64,000 nucleotides of DNA, taken from assembly GCA_015178975.1 (NCBI GenBank), contig WHVD01000012.1:806001-870000 (forward strand), read 5' to 3'. Origin of the DNA: Hysterangium stoloniferum. Its lineage: Eukaryota > Basidiomycota > Agaricomycetes > Hysterangiales > Hysterangiaceae. This document shows, piece by piece, positions 32,618 through 44,495 of the stretch (position 1 is the first letter of the stretch; each line of letters opens with the position of its first letter). Below the pieces are notes generated by a model. That model searched no databases, was not told the DNA's origin, and saw only the letters and a list, made by a program, of their open reading frames with translations. The position numbers and the translations under genes were made by a program.

Positions 32618-35600
32618 CTAAAGCTCTTCTGAATCGCTATCTTCTTCATTCCCATCTTCATCGGAAATCGCATCCACCGGAAGCTTCTCTGGAGGGATAG
32701 GCGCATTGTCACGTGAGTAATATGGAAGGAGCCGAAATGCGGCCACTCCTCTTTTGGAAATAGTGCCGTCAAGTTCCGAAAGAATGTATGATCCGCCCTT
32801 GGTCTTGAATTCAACTTTAAATGGTCCTAGATATCGGGGCTTTGTCTTCCGGTCTAATTCCTTCTCAATCTGAGTGTTTCGGACTAAGACTAAGTCTCCA
32901 GGATTGTAAGATCCGCGCCATAATTGCTTGGCATATCGTCTTTCAAATTCTTCTTTACTCCGAAGTCGGGATGTGATAAGTCTTTGTCGAGCCTTGTCAA
33001 CGTCTCCTGGCATCTTTGCTAGTTGTCGAATTCGTAAGGCAAGAAGTTCTGCTGTTGTCATGTTCTTTTCGAAGCCAGAAACAAGATATGTCGCTTCAAA
33101 GAGATCGAGAGGGAGGATTGGATCTTTCCCATAAAGGAGGTAATAAGGGGAGAATCCCGTTGCGCGTCTGACTGTAACTCTGTCGGCAAAGAATGTATGA
33201 TGAACTAAATCTGGCCATTTTGATATATTACCATCACATGCTTTGACTAGTGCTTCTCGAATTGTAAAATGTCCTCTTTCGACTACTCCATTTGCTTGAG
33301 AATTGTAAGGGGAAATACGAATCTGGGAGATGCTGTATCTTCGTATGAGTTCTTCCGTTGCACCTTTAACTTCTGCTCCGTTATCGGTAACGATTTCCAT
33401 TATTCCACCATATCTGCAAATTAATTCTTCAAATATAAATTGTGAAACTGCCTTAGCCGATGCTTTACGAAGTTTTCGTCCTTCTGCTGCTCCTGAAAGA
33501 TCGTCACGAGCTGCTACAATGTATCGGTATCCTTGGGCTCTTGGCATAACCATAATGTCGAGATAAACTTTGGTAAATAGAGTTGTCGGAATAGAAATAG
33601 TGATAGGAAGATGAATCTTGAATGTTGATCGAATTTGACATGGGTGACAGGAACGAACCCATTGCTTGACGTCTTCTACATAATTGGGCCACCAAAACCG
33701 TATGGCAATATTACGAGCTGTTGAATATGCACCACGATGTCCTAGATGATCATGTGCAAGCTTGAGAATCTTATTTCTATGAGAGTTGTTGAGAATGACT
33801 TGTAAAGGTCGAGGAGTATGTCGTTTCCACATTTTGCCATCTTGGAGATAATAAAATCTGACTTTATTGAGGAATGATTGTCGCTTTGTAGGAGTCGAAA
33901 ATGGAGGGAGTTTCAGAGTGTTGAGAAAGTCATATATTTGACGTAAGAGCTCGTCTGAATGTCTTGAGTTTCCTATGGTGTTGACTAACCACCCTTCTTT
34001 TGAAATGTTAGTCGATACTTCACATATTTCTTGTTTAGTCAAAGAATTAACTCTTGTAACGTCTCGAAGCCAATCATCATCTTCATCTTCTTGTTCTTCA
34101 TCTGTATCATCTTCTGCCCTTTCTCGTCTTGATAGTCCATCAGGGGCTCGATGTCGAGTAGCTGGAACATGAACTAAAGTGAAGTCGAATAGGAGTATGC
34201 CTGCAATCCATCGATTGAGAGTTGCATTGGGCTGGAGGTCTGGATTGTTGATCATGTCTTTGATGTATGAGGCGTCTACTTCAATGATAAGGTTCTTGAC
34301 TCCTGTGATATATAGGCGGCAATGTCGTAAGGCTCGGTACATGCCATACAGTTCTAACTTTGCTTGTCCATATCTTGATTCTCGGTCATTAATAGGAAGA
34401 GATCCAAAACGAACAGGTCTTCTTTGTCCTTGACTGTCAATTTGATAGATAACAAAGCCAATTGCAATGACAGAAGTGTCAACAGCAAATATAACTTCTC
34501 GTCCAGAGTCGTAGTCAATAGGAATGAGGGCAGGGGAATTGGCAATCGCATGTTTCAACTTATCCATTGCATCTTGTCGTCGAGCATCCCAAATAAATTC
34601 TGTATCTTTTCGAGTGAGTTCAGTGAGTGGTCGAGCAATTTCAGAATATGATTTAATCCATATACGAAGTGTACCACAGAGCCCTAAAAATTCTCGTACT
34701 TGTCGGACTGTCTTGAGGGGAGGCCATTTTAGGATCTTTGAAACTCTTGAATCATCTGGAAGTCGTCCTGCATATGTGAGCTTTTGTCCTGCAAGGATTA
34801 TCTCTGGTTTTGAAACTTGTGACTTTCGAGGGGATATAGTTGCGCCTGCATGCTGAAGTCGATGAAGAACACGATTGACTACCTCTGCATGTTCCCATAT
34901 GAATCGTCGAATGCCAGGGTTAGTTGGATGAGTTTCATAGCTTCCATCTGGTTTCTGATATCGTGTAGGAGGTCCCTTGATGCCTAAATCGTCATCATAA
35001 CTCCTACATGTTGAGGCATTTCGTCTTGGAGATGAAAGGTGATGCAGTTCTGGAATTCAGGTACAGAGTTTGTGTATCCTTGGGGAAGAACTCGATAACG
35101 AAGTAAGCCAAGAGGGGTTTGGAATGAAGTTAAATCTCGGCTCTTTGGATGAATCATTCTAGCATCGTATCCTGAGAGTAAGTCGAAGCTTGAATAGACT
35201 GAACATGCTGCAAATGGTTCTAAGAAGGAATCGATAATGGGAGGAAGTCCTGCATCTCGAATTGTGACTGAATTGAGTGTTCGAAGGTCTATAATATGTC
35301 GAAGTTTGCCATCCTTTTTCTTAACGAAGAACATAGGAGAACGATAAGATCCTTGACTTGGTTCGAAATACACCTGATGCAAGCTTTGCTTTGATATTGG
35401 TGAGTACTGCAGGAAGAAGTGCTGGAGGAATAGGGATTGGTTTGTTAACCCATGGAGTATGTTCCACAACTGGAATGATGTAGTCGGAAAAGTAATCAGA
35501 TCGAAGAGTGCCTCTTTCTGATTCATCGAAGGCTAAGGCTTTTTCATTGTTTTTGAATATATCTTTAAAGAGTTTTTCTTCTTCGGGCCATAAGAATCCA

Positions 35601-36028
35601 TCTTGATTAATCTTGAATACTGTAAGTCGGTCTTCTGTGAGTTTTGAAGTTGGAGAGAAGTCGGGAGGATGAGGATTTAAAGGAGGAAGAGATAAGAGAG
35701 GATCTTCAGGAAATCGTCTAATTACACGAGCATCTTCAGGAAACGTAGCAGGAACTGATTTGACTTTGAGATGTACTGGTTTATAAAGGTAATTTTGATC
35801 TGTTTTTGGTCTCGGAGTTGAATCCGAATTTTCTTTGTTGTGTTTAAAAGAGAAATCTTCATTAGCTTCGGTTGACGAAGGAGCTGGTTTGGCTGGATAA
35901 ATAGAAGTCGAGTTGGAATGAGAATGATTATAAGGCATAGAGATTTGGGTATCTTCTAGTTTATCGTCATTGCGGACAGTGCTTGAGTCTAAAATTGGTC
36001 GTCCTGGGTTTCTTCCTCGGTCAGACAT
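32618..36028 (-). pseudogene. Gypsy-C pol: RT, RNase H, integrase; two frameshifts
   Basis: Begins MSDRGRNPGRPILDSS, overlapping the gag frame by 40 nt. RT: SQGSYRSPMFFVKKKDGKLR, YSSFDLLSGYDARMI, PLGLLRYRVLPQGYTN, HVGVMM then a frameshift inside the catalytic DD motif (about 34990). A first shift lies near 35372. From 34567 one clean frame of 649 codons runs to 32618: RNase H (FAVDTSVIAIGFVIYQ, KLELYGMYRALR, VDASYIKDM, PDGLSRR), integrase zinc finger (HDHLGHRGAYSTARN, CHPCQ), core (YLDIMVMPRAQG, IVTDNGAEVKG, NSQANGVVERGHFTIREAL) and a GPY/F-type end (PRYLGPFKVEFKTKGG, SELDGTISKRGVAAFRLLPY). No chromodomain; an acidic tail ends it. Defective because of the RT shifts. Confidence 0.85.
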
Positions 36029-38475
36029 TCTTCGTCCTCTGTTTCTGCATAAGGAAGAACTTTGTTGACGAGAGGAGCCATTAATAAGTCCACTGAGTCC
36101 TTGAGTTTCCTGCCCTTCCCAAAAAAATGGTTTGGGTACGTCTCTAATAAATCCGAAGCAAGCCTGGAAGTGTTAACACATACTTCCCATACTTTCCTGT
36201 CTCTGTGGTCTCGTTTGCAAAGCCATGTACCACTGCTACGTTCATCAACTGAAATAAGATTTCGTCGCTGCCATGGCCGTCCTAACAAAACTTCGAAAGG
36301 GAATTCTTTACCACTTAACCAAAGATCTGCTTTTGTATTGAGGCTTCCTGTAATCAGAGAGACGTCTCGACATAATCCATCCAACATATTGTCGTGTCCA
36401 CCTGCATCACGCATTATTTTCCTAGCTGTCCTGTCGACTGGAATTTGGCATTTTTCACTTATCTCTCTTGATATTAGATCAATTTGGGAGCCTGTATCGA
36501 TTAAAGCCATGACGGGAGCACTATTTTCGAATCGGAGTTGTAGCTGAATAAGGTTGGCATCGCTTGGATGGAACACCGCTGCTGTTGATACTGTATTGAC
36601 TTTGGTAGTTGCTGTTGGTTCCTGTGTTGGAGATCGAGTGAGCCGAATGTAATCTTGGACTTTCTTGACGATTCCAGGAGATGATCCAAGAATTTCTGAC
36701 AGCTTGACTGTGACTGGTGTTGAAAGGATTGCCTCTGTAAATGCATCGGGATCAAAGCTTTTGGTGAGTCGTGACTGAAGCTTGGTTTCTCCTTTGAGAT
36801 TTGGTTTTGGATAGGAGGTCTTCTCAGTCTTCTTCTTCGAGGATTTTTCAGTAGGGTTCAGTATTGGAGGTGGGAGGTCAACATCATCTTCCATTAGTTC
36901 ATCTTCGTCACCTTCTTGAGGTACAAAAACATCTATACCATGACTTGGCTTCCAATTTGGTCCTACTGGAGGGATCGGTCCACTTCCTGGAAAGATAGGA
37001 GGTACTGCAACAGGTTTGTCAGATGATGGGGTAGTCTTTGATTTGGGTGATCGTCTTTGTGGAATGTTTATACCGTCGATTACTTCCCTCTTCTCTTTCT
37101 TCTTTCCCTCTCTTTGTCTGATTACCAGAAACACCTTTGCCTCATGGTCTTCTTCTTCATCAGTATCAGCATAATGAAAGTTCGATTCGAATAGGAGATT
37201 TGTAGTGGCTGGGCGATTCTGATTGACTTTAGCCTTGAACGAAACTTCACGATTGACTGCTGCAAGGATAGTTTCTCCACCACTGCGAATGATGTTGCTA
37301 CCATCTGGCCATGTAATTCTTCCATCTATGTGAATTATAGTTCCTGCTTTTATCATGTCATCAGCCTGTGTGCATCGCTTTGTACCATGTCCTTGTTCTC
37401 TGCAAAAGTAACATTCAAATGGGCCATTACTAGGCGACGAGGATGCATGTGTGGCAGTTTGATTGCTTCGAACTCTAGATTCGGGCTGACGGAATTGGGG
37501 CTTTGTAAGAAAGCTACTAGTGTTGGGTGCCTTCTGTGTAATTCGAAAATATAAGGCAGCATAGGCTGGATCATTGAGGTTGAGGCGTCCGAGTTGATCA
37601 ATGAGGTCAGCAACTTCATCTGTTTCATTTGGAGATCTTGAATTCGATGGAGGTGCAGCTGTCAGTTGGCTAGTCTTGACCTTGGTCTTGGTCACTTCGA
37701 GTTTCTTCTTAGACTTGGATTTTGATTTGCTTCGGCTCTTCTTCTTCTTCTTTCGATCATCGTCTGAATCACTCTGGTCCTCATCATCAGAGTCTTCTGA
37801 ATCGGAATTAGAACCAGAATCGGAATCGGAATCTTCACTTGTAGAGTCGTCATCGGAGTCATCACTTGAGTCTTCATTATAAAATCTCGAGACATTGAAA
37901 ATATGCGATGCTGCCAAAATGATGTCATCAATAGTGAATGGAACAGAGAGATCCCAATCAGGCTTGGTCTGGATGATGCGACGCTCTAATTGTTTGCGAA
38001 CCGAGCGGGGAAGTCCTTTCCAAAAATAGACTTGATACTCCTTTTCCGAAATCTTATTTTTCTGTAATAACCATCCACCAATACGAGTGATTCGTCGTTG
38101 ATACTTGGTAAAACCATAAAGATTCTTGATCGATTTCTCCTTGGATTTCTTGACAAACTTAGCCAAATCCTTTTCTTTGTATCGCTTCTCCATCTTGATA
38201 TGATTGTAGAGGAGCTTTAGTTGATCGCAAAAGGCAGTCCAGTTCTTCTGAGCGAATGAGGTAAGACCTTCAATTGTCTCTCAAACCTTCCTTGACACAT
38301 AATTGATAACAAGTTTGAATTTATCATCGTTTGAGAGATTGTAGGCATCCGAAAGTTTGTCAAATTCTTTTAGAAATGATTCTACTTCATCGAAACGACC
38401 TTTGAAAATCTTCGGAGCATTACGTGAACGAGGTGTTGGGAAATCCAATTTAGTACGTGTGCTCTGAGTATTCAT
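35989..38475 (-). pseudogene. Gypsy-C gag-protease, one TGA stop
   Basis: The frame runs 829 codons with a single TGA at 38281-38283. The N-terminal gag part is MNTQSTRTKLDFPTPRSRNA, then FKGRFDEVESFLKEFDKLSD, YFWKGLPRSVRKQLERR, a Ser/Asp/Glu-rich stretch followed by a Lys/Ser-rich one, and the knuckle CYFCREQGHGTKRC. Near the C-terminus are VMALIDTGSQIDLISREIS (aspartic protease, DTGS) and VLLGRPWQRR. The stop lies in a context consistent with CGA to TGA. Gag and protease share one frame; pol is in another, overlapping one. Confidence 0.85.
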
Positions 38476-38733
38476 ATTGATTTAATCCCGGAATGTCCTA
38501 AATCGTCCTATAAGCGCTGGGTGTTCCTAGATGATACCTAAATAAGGAAAGAGATGTCGGAGGGAATATATGTGGAAATAGAAGTTGGATGGAAGGAAGA
38601 GATATTGATCTGATGTGGCTGAAAGCTGTGCTTGATCGATGTTGATGTAAGAGAAGCTGGCAATCAGTTACAAATAAGGAGGATCGATGTGATGTGAGTG
38701 ATGGATGATATTTGTGTGTATGAGGTGTTACTG

Positions 38734-38751
38734 GCCTCTCTGGGGCAGCCA
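38734..38751 (-). promoter_or_regulatory. Gypsy-C tRNA primer-binding site
   Basis: After the 5' LTR end (...CTTACA) and TAT on the minus strand comes TGGCTGCCCCAGAGAGGC, starting with the TGG expected for pairing with a tRNA CCA end. So gypsy-C looks tRNA-primed, in contrast with gypsy-A and gypsy-B. The tRNA species was not identified. Confidence 0.6.
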
Positions 38752-38754
38752 ATA

Positions 38755-40162
38755 TGTAAGTTCGTTACTAGGAAAAGACCTAATAACCTGCGCGCAACGG
38801 TCAAGTCTTTATGACGGTCACTGACACAGTCGTTCTTGAAACCAGTCTATAACCAAACACACTCGGAGCGAGAGGCTAGAGATCGGACCTTGGATGACGT
38901 AAACGAAGATGATATCAAAAGGCTGACGTAAGCCTAATGTCGAGGAGTGTAGAACTTCAACAATAAGAGACACTACAGTATCCCTTACTGGCCGTAGGAG
39001 TGAGACTGAGAGTAAGACTTAAGAGATTGTCCTTAAGAATGAGCTTCGAAATGAGATACAACGAAATTGCTTGTGCAATAGTGGGCAAAAGAGAGGCCCT
39101 TATATACATGAGAGAGCACAGGTCAAATCAAACATCTACAAACAACGACACAATAACGATGCGATATGGTGTGAGTCATCTCTGAGTCATCACAATAGGA
39201 GTGTTAGTAAAGCTGTGAACAATAATAGGGGGAGGCTGCGCTGAACAATAAGAGAATGACAAACAAAAGATGAGATCAGACATGTGATACGGATAAATGG
39301 GGAAACACAATAGAACAATAGGGGAAGTGAGTCAGACAATAGGGATGATGGAGTAATAGAAGTGATGGCTGATGAAACATCGATGACATGAGTCAGAAAC
39401 ACAAGAATCCCATGATAATGCGTCACCCTCAAATGCTATGCTTGATTTCGAAATCTTGACAATATTACCAATCGATGAACCGAGATTGGACGTATTGTGT
39501 TCCTAGTTTTGCAGTATAAGGAGGGGACACAATCAATCACCATTTAGAACCAGGTGGTGAGTAGGCTCCACAACCACGCAAGGAACACGAATCGACGACG
39601 ACCTCGACGAGGCTCTACTTGACTTCCCTCTGGAACCGGGGTCCTAAATAACTTGGGTCCTCTGTGATCTCCTACTGGAGTGAACGTTGCCATGTAATAG
39701 ATTCCCGATGACGGTGGGGAACAGTCCTGGTGGAACACTCGATCGAATCGATAGTGGAGGATTTCGGAGGAGCCATCATAGTGCTCTATACGAATGAAGA
39801 CAGGATCGTCTGGAGCATATGGGAGTCGAATACCTTGTCGACAGAGGAAACGATGGTATTTCTTGGAGGAGCATTGGTGGGCTGGTAGGGGCTTGGAAAT
39901 GATGTCTGAGGATGAGGAGAAGCGAGACGTTATTGGCTGGAGTTCTATTTGGGAGTGAAGAGTCGGTTTCGAGTAGGAACTGAGGGTTACTTTGGAGGAT
40001 GATGCAGTGTTGAACATGATGGAGTTTTGGTCGTCTGTTTGATGAAACTGATTTGGCTGTGTAGAAGTCGTCTTGAGTGCCAAAGTATATATAAGAATTT
40101 GTGCTTGTGACGTGACTTGAAACTATTGCCATATTAGTCTCTTTCCGATTGAACTCTCTACA
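38755..40162 (-). repeat. Gypsy-C 5' LTR
   Basis: 1408 bp, closely similar to 31170-32579. Its outer flank (CCGTGACAGG) is a minisatellite unit rather than the rest of the gypsy-A gag, so the two ends of gypsy-C lie in unrelated sequence. Confidence 0.9.
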
Positions 40163-40535
40163 CCGTGACAGGTGAGAATGCCAGAAGAGGGAGAGAGAGA
40201 GAGAGAGATGGGCGAGATGGGCGATACGGGGGTACTGTGACAGGCGAGAATGCCAGAAGAGGGAGAGAGAGAGAGAGAGATGGGCGATACGGGGGGTACT
40301 GTGACAGGTGAGAATGCGGAAGAGGGGGAGAGAGAGAGAGAGATGGGCGAGATGGGCGATACAGGGGTACCATGACAGGCGAGAATGCCGGAAGAGGGAG
40401 AGAGAGAGAGAGATGGGCGAGATGGGCGATACGGGGGTACCGTGACAGGTGAGAATGCCGGAAGAGGGAGAGAGAGAGAGAGAGATGGGCAAGATGGGCA
40501 ATACGGGGGTACCGTGACAGGTGAGAATGCTGGAA

Positions 40536-40572
<37 letters not shown>

Positions 40573-40640
40573 GCGAGATGGGTGATATGGGGGTACCGTG
40601 ACAGGTGAGAATGCCGGAAGAGGGGGCAGGCAGGCGGGAG
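40163..40640. repeat. Minisatellite, unit about 60-80 bp with GA runs
   Basis: About seven units of TACCGTGACAGGTGAGAATG then CCGGAAGAGG, a (GA)n run of variable length, GATGGGCGAGATGGGCGATA and CGGGGG. A further unit occurs at about 41455-41492, beyond an AT-rich block, so the array was probably split. Frames through it (Ser-Leu repeats) are not considered genes. Confidence 0.9.
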
Positions 40641-41704
40641 AGATGGGGGAGTGCGGTAGGGAGGGTGTTTATAATTACTATAATCTCAAATATTTACTAA
40701 TAAAAGTCTTATTTTTACAAAACTCCATCTTTAAATAGTGATATCTATTCTGAAACAATTATATCATCAAAAAACAACCATCGGAAATAGTTCTCCATAT
40801 TACATCTTATACAACCCATAGTTATTTAACAAATTCCATTGTATATAATTTCCTTCCTTTTACAGATGCCTACTAATACTTTTATTAGTACTTTGTTTTT
40901 TAAAAGTTGTAATGAAGTTATTTCCAAAAATATGTAAAATATTATTGGAAATTTTTCATACCACAGCTGTCTTTATTAAGTAAAACCCCCTATATATTCT
41001 GGGTATGTTGAATCAAGTAGAAATCTGTTTAGATTGACAGATCTATTCCGAAGTAATACATATGTATTTAGAGGTGCCAATGATATACATATGCATGGAA
41101 TGGACTATTTAAAGGTATCTATTTTTTAAAAGTATTAGTGTTTCAAACTACTAATTTTTTTTATTGTCTACTCGTGTCCAGAAAGATTCATTAGTTTGTA
41201 ATGTATGAGAGAGTTTAAAACTTTTTGAAAGTTTTAAAAACCAAATTATGTTTGAATCACATCCCAGATGTTTAAATGACCTTTAGAGTATATTAGGATT
41301 TGGTATACTTAATAGTTTTCAGATATCCTCCTAGGGCATCGGCATTGGTGCGACTTATTTCTGTAGGTAGTGACTTACTCGGTAGGTTTCAGGTTTTGTT
41401 ATTGTATCCACCACCGCATCCTCGATCATGACGTGGTGTCTCTCTTGGAGTGGAGATGAGCGATACGGGGGTACCGTGACTGGCGAGAATAGCCAGGTGA
41501 CCTTGACAATGCGAGGTCACCAGCATCCACCAGAGCACCGCTGGGCAGGCCACCACCTTATCACTCGCCGCAAACAGTTGTCTCCGAAGATTGAACTTTG
41601 TCAGCTAGTGTAGAGGGTGGCTAGGGGAAACGGGATAGTAACAGTTTTGAGCCGACGAGAGCTCTCATCAGGGGGATACTGCTACCCCAACCATTTTGCC
41701 CATC
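40641..41704. other. AT-rich block and remnant of an element 3' end
   Basis: 40660-41440 is AT-rich with no gene. 41455-41492 is a stray minisatellite unit. Near 41670-41685, CTCATCAGGGGGATACTG looks like a polypurine tract with the start of a lost LTR. No coding sequence recognised. Confidence 0.35.
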
Positions 41705-42542
41705 TGTTACGACCGGACAATCCCGCCAGACTCTGGGCACTAACCTGTATGCCCCCACGTGCTACAAGCACCAATTGTCTGTTTATAGGATTTCCCGCCT
41801 GGACTCCATTACGTCAAGACTCGTTACATTCGACCTCATTATGACACATATCAGTCACCGGACTTCCCTCGGACTCCGTCTCTGTCTATGTCCGTCTTCG
41901 TCCCACGCATCAGTCACCGGTCCCCGCTTAGAATCCCATCACCGCTCTAATTGAGCCCCGTTCCCGTTTTAGTCAAATGACCTGTCATGATTTAGGACTC
42001 CGCTCCCGCTCCGTTTCCTGTTATGGGTTATGCTTTGTCATGATTCGGACTCACTCCGTTCCATCCCGTTCCTAACACCAAACTTGGTGTTTTCTATTCC
42101 CGTTTTATGTTTTGTTAGTTTCGTTTCATCATTACTGGATTTGGTATGTCATGCATTCCACGGTCTATATAAACTGGCAGATGTTGTACATACAATCCAG
42201 TCAGAAAATTAGCTTAGATTCCCCCCAGTAATCTAATAACATTTTCCACTCTAAACCCTTGCTTGATTCACATTGCTCGCACTAGTCGGAGCCCACGGGT
42301 TCCGGCGCATCTATCTCTCTCAACCAACTCAACTCACGACCTCCGACCTACAACCCACGACCTCTGACCTACAACCTACAACCTACAACCCACAAACCGC
42401 CCGGACTCCCCGGGATCCCCGTCCACCTGTTCGAAATTGGACAACACAATCTAGCGAGGGTGCAGCCTATAAGCTGAAGCCAAGTCCTACCGGATAACCC
42501 GCAGGTTTCTCTGGAAACCCGGCCTGTGTATGTATCCTAACA
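41705..42542 (+). mobile_element. Solo gypsy-A LTR with CCATC duplication
   Basis: 838 bp from TGTTACGACCGG to TATCCTAACA, flanked by CCATC at 41700-41704 and 42543-42547. CG content is intermediate between the copies at 29573 and 10323. It has a small local expansion of GACCTACAACC-type repeats near 42330-42395. Confidence 0.92.
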
Positions 42543-43997
42543 CCATCCAGAATTACTGATTAGGAGTCTACTACTGAGCCTGGTGCAAAGGGAGTGATAA
42601 GATAGTCGATTCGTGCCGACCTACATGTGCATCGAACTCTGAGAATCTTGGTCACCCAGTGGTGGGTAGTATATGGTTGGGAGCATGTACCGAGGCCAGC
42701 AGGTTTCCCTGCTGGATCGGATTTGTCAATATCCATACAGCAAGACAATGGTGGAATCGAGAATGCCACATTCTGAACTGTACCAAGCCAGACCAGAGAA
42801 GCCGCATTACATGGAATGAAGATGGATGTGCGAAGACATGCTGAGTCAATTGGGCACTTCAAAGTGGTTGAGGTTGTGGGAGGGTGGTTTGAACCATTAC
42901 GTAAGCAATTTGACCGCTGAGACTGAGAGTGACACGACGAGGATCAACTGCCTGTGCAAACTTGCACTAGATTAATCAATTTTTTGTATAGAAATATATA
43001 TATTTGTTGGTTATAAATTATAATTTTTTTGAAGGACCATTTGGAAGTGTGCCACCCGGATGTGTAAATCTACAGTAAATCCACGGTAAATCCACCTGTA
43101 AATCTCACTAAGCGCTCACTTACCTCCTATCTTACCTGCTCTTACCACCGTAAATCTAGCCAAAATGAAAAGAGATGGCTATATAAAAAATTGAGGAACA
43201 TGCCGTGGTCTCCCAGAAATGGGACTCATGTAATTTATATTGGTAATTTGAATATGGCAGGGTCTATACGTCTCATAAATGATATAACAAAACTCATCGC
43301 CCCCCCCCCACCCAATGAAAAAGAACTCACTAGAAAAAATAGTTTTTTGGTGGTGCAAATGGAAATAATAATTTATTTTATTTATATATATAAAATAAAA
43401 TAAATCGCACTGTGACTTTGTTGGTGGTGCTATCTTACTACAACAAAAGAAAGAGAGAGTGTGTGTGTGTGCGTGCATGTGAGCGCAGAACCCGCGTGAG
43501 TGGTGGTGTAGAAGTGAGTGAGTTGCCAAAAAAAAAAAAAAGTGCGCGCGCCCACCTACGGCAGGTCCCCGGATGTTGCTGCCATGCAGCGGGGCGCAGC
43601 CATTGTGCTGGCGCGATGCTGTGATTTACAGGGGTCGACGAGATTTACGCCGCGGGACAGGTAAATCTGGACAAATAGTGACTTACTCGGATCAACTTTG
43701 TCACTGCCTTTACCAGAGATCTCCAGAGTTGTCATCAATACTCTGCATGTAGATAGTGCCGTGATTGAAGGTATTTGTAATCCCGTTGTCAATTGGGATC
43801 ACTGGTGGTCACACGAGTTGACAGGACCACGGTGTATTGTCCAGAACAAGAACAGGATACAGGCAGATGCAGCGTACGGTAAGGAAAGAGAAGGAAAACT
43901 ACCTAGGCTTTATATGCTGTGATCACATGGTAGAACAAAAGGAGTGGAACAAAGGAGTGGAACAAAAGGACAATGAGTAAGACTGGGGCGCCAGGCT
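42543..43997. other. No gene recognised; low-complexity and GTAAATC motifs
   Basis: About 42660-42720 resembles the start of the F LTR (TTGGGAGCATGTA, GCAGG). 43050-43160 has repeated GTAAATCYAC motifs, and inverse GATTTAC motifs appear at 43620-43670, which may mark the ends of an old element. Inside are a C9 run, a (GT)n run and an A14 run. Short frames here are not supported. Confidence 0.35.
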
Positions 43998-44495
43998 TAC
44001 AGTATTCTTCGAATCATAACAGGCAAGGAATTTCCAAGCCTTTCTACAGTGAAGGAAATAACGCCGATTGCACTCGTTGCTGAAAAATGGGAGATGCAGG
44101 GGGTCTTATCTATTTTAAGAATGCTTCTCCTACGCGACCTCACGTTTGTCTCTGCTACTCCCCTTGATCTTTATTGGCTAGGATGCCGCCTGAAATGGGA
44201 GGGTGTGATGGAGCTCGCTTAAACGCATTCATGTGATAAGGATGTCTACGCTGGTCCCATCTTGCATCCGTCCTTATCCCAGCTTAATCGCATGAACCTT
44301 TGGAGACTTACATGGTTCCATAGAGAACGCCGAAATGAAATGGAACGCCGTTGGCAAACCTTTGGACCAATGTGGAACATCATACTTCATCGTGAATGCA
44401 CGGATATTCTCGGTTCCAATACGGACTGGTGGTTAGGGTGGTTGTTTAAACTTGTTGAGAACCACCCTACCGCGCGCCCGCCAAAACCACTATAG
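43998..44495 (+). pseudogene. BTB/POZ-type protein, C-terminal half
   Basis: One frame reads YSILRIITGKEFPSLSTVKE, ITPIALVAEKWEMQGVLSIL, RMLLLRDLTFVSATPLDLYW, LGCRLKWEGVMELA, a TAA at 44220-44222, then THSCDKDVYAGPILHPSLSQ, LNRMNLWRLTWFHRERRNEM and so on, to a stop at 44493-44495. The pattern (hydrophobic LRxITG, PSLS, AEKWxMxGVLSILRxLL, PLDLYWLGCR) is that of the large family of mushroom BTB/POZ-domain proteins. The N-terminal BTB half is not upstream in any frame I could follow. With one internal stop and no start it is probably a pseudogene. Confidence 0.55.

Noticed and set aside
39776-40501. 241-codon Ser/Leu/Pro repeat frame
   Set aside because: It is generated by translating the GA-rich minisatellite and part of the LTR; the period equals the DNA repeat.
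40163-40640. Possible CRISPR-like array
   Set aside because: Units are contiguous with variable GA runs and no unique spacers, in a eukaryotic genome with no cas genes. It is a minisatellite.
29568-42547. Gypsy-A as a full element from 29573 to 42542
   Set aside because: The LTR at 41705-42542 has its own perfect CCATC duplication, so it is an independent solo LTR and not the 3' LTR of the 29573 copy.
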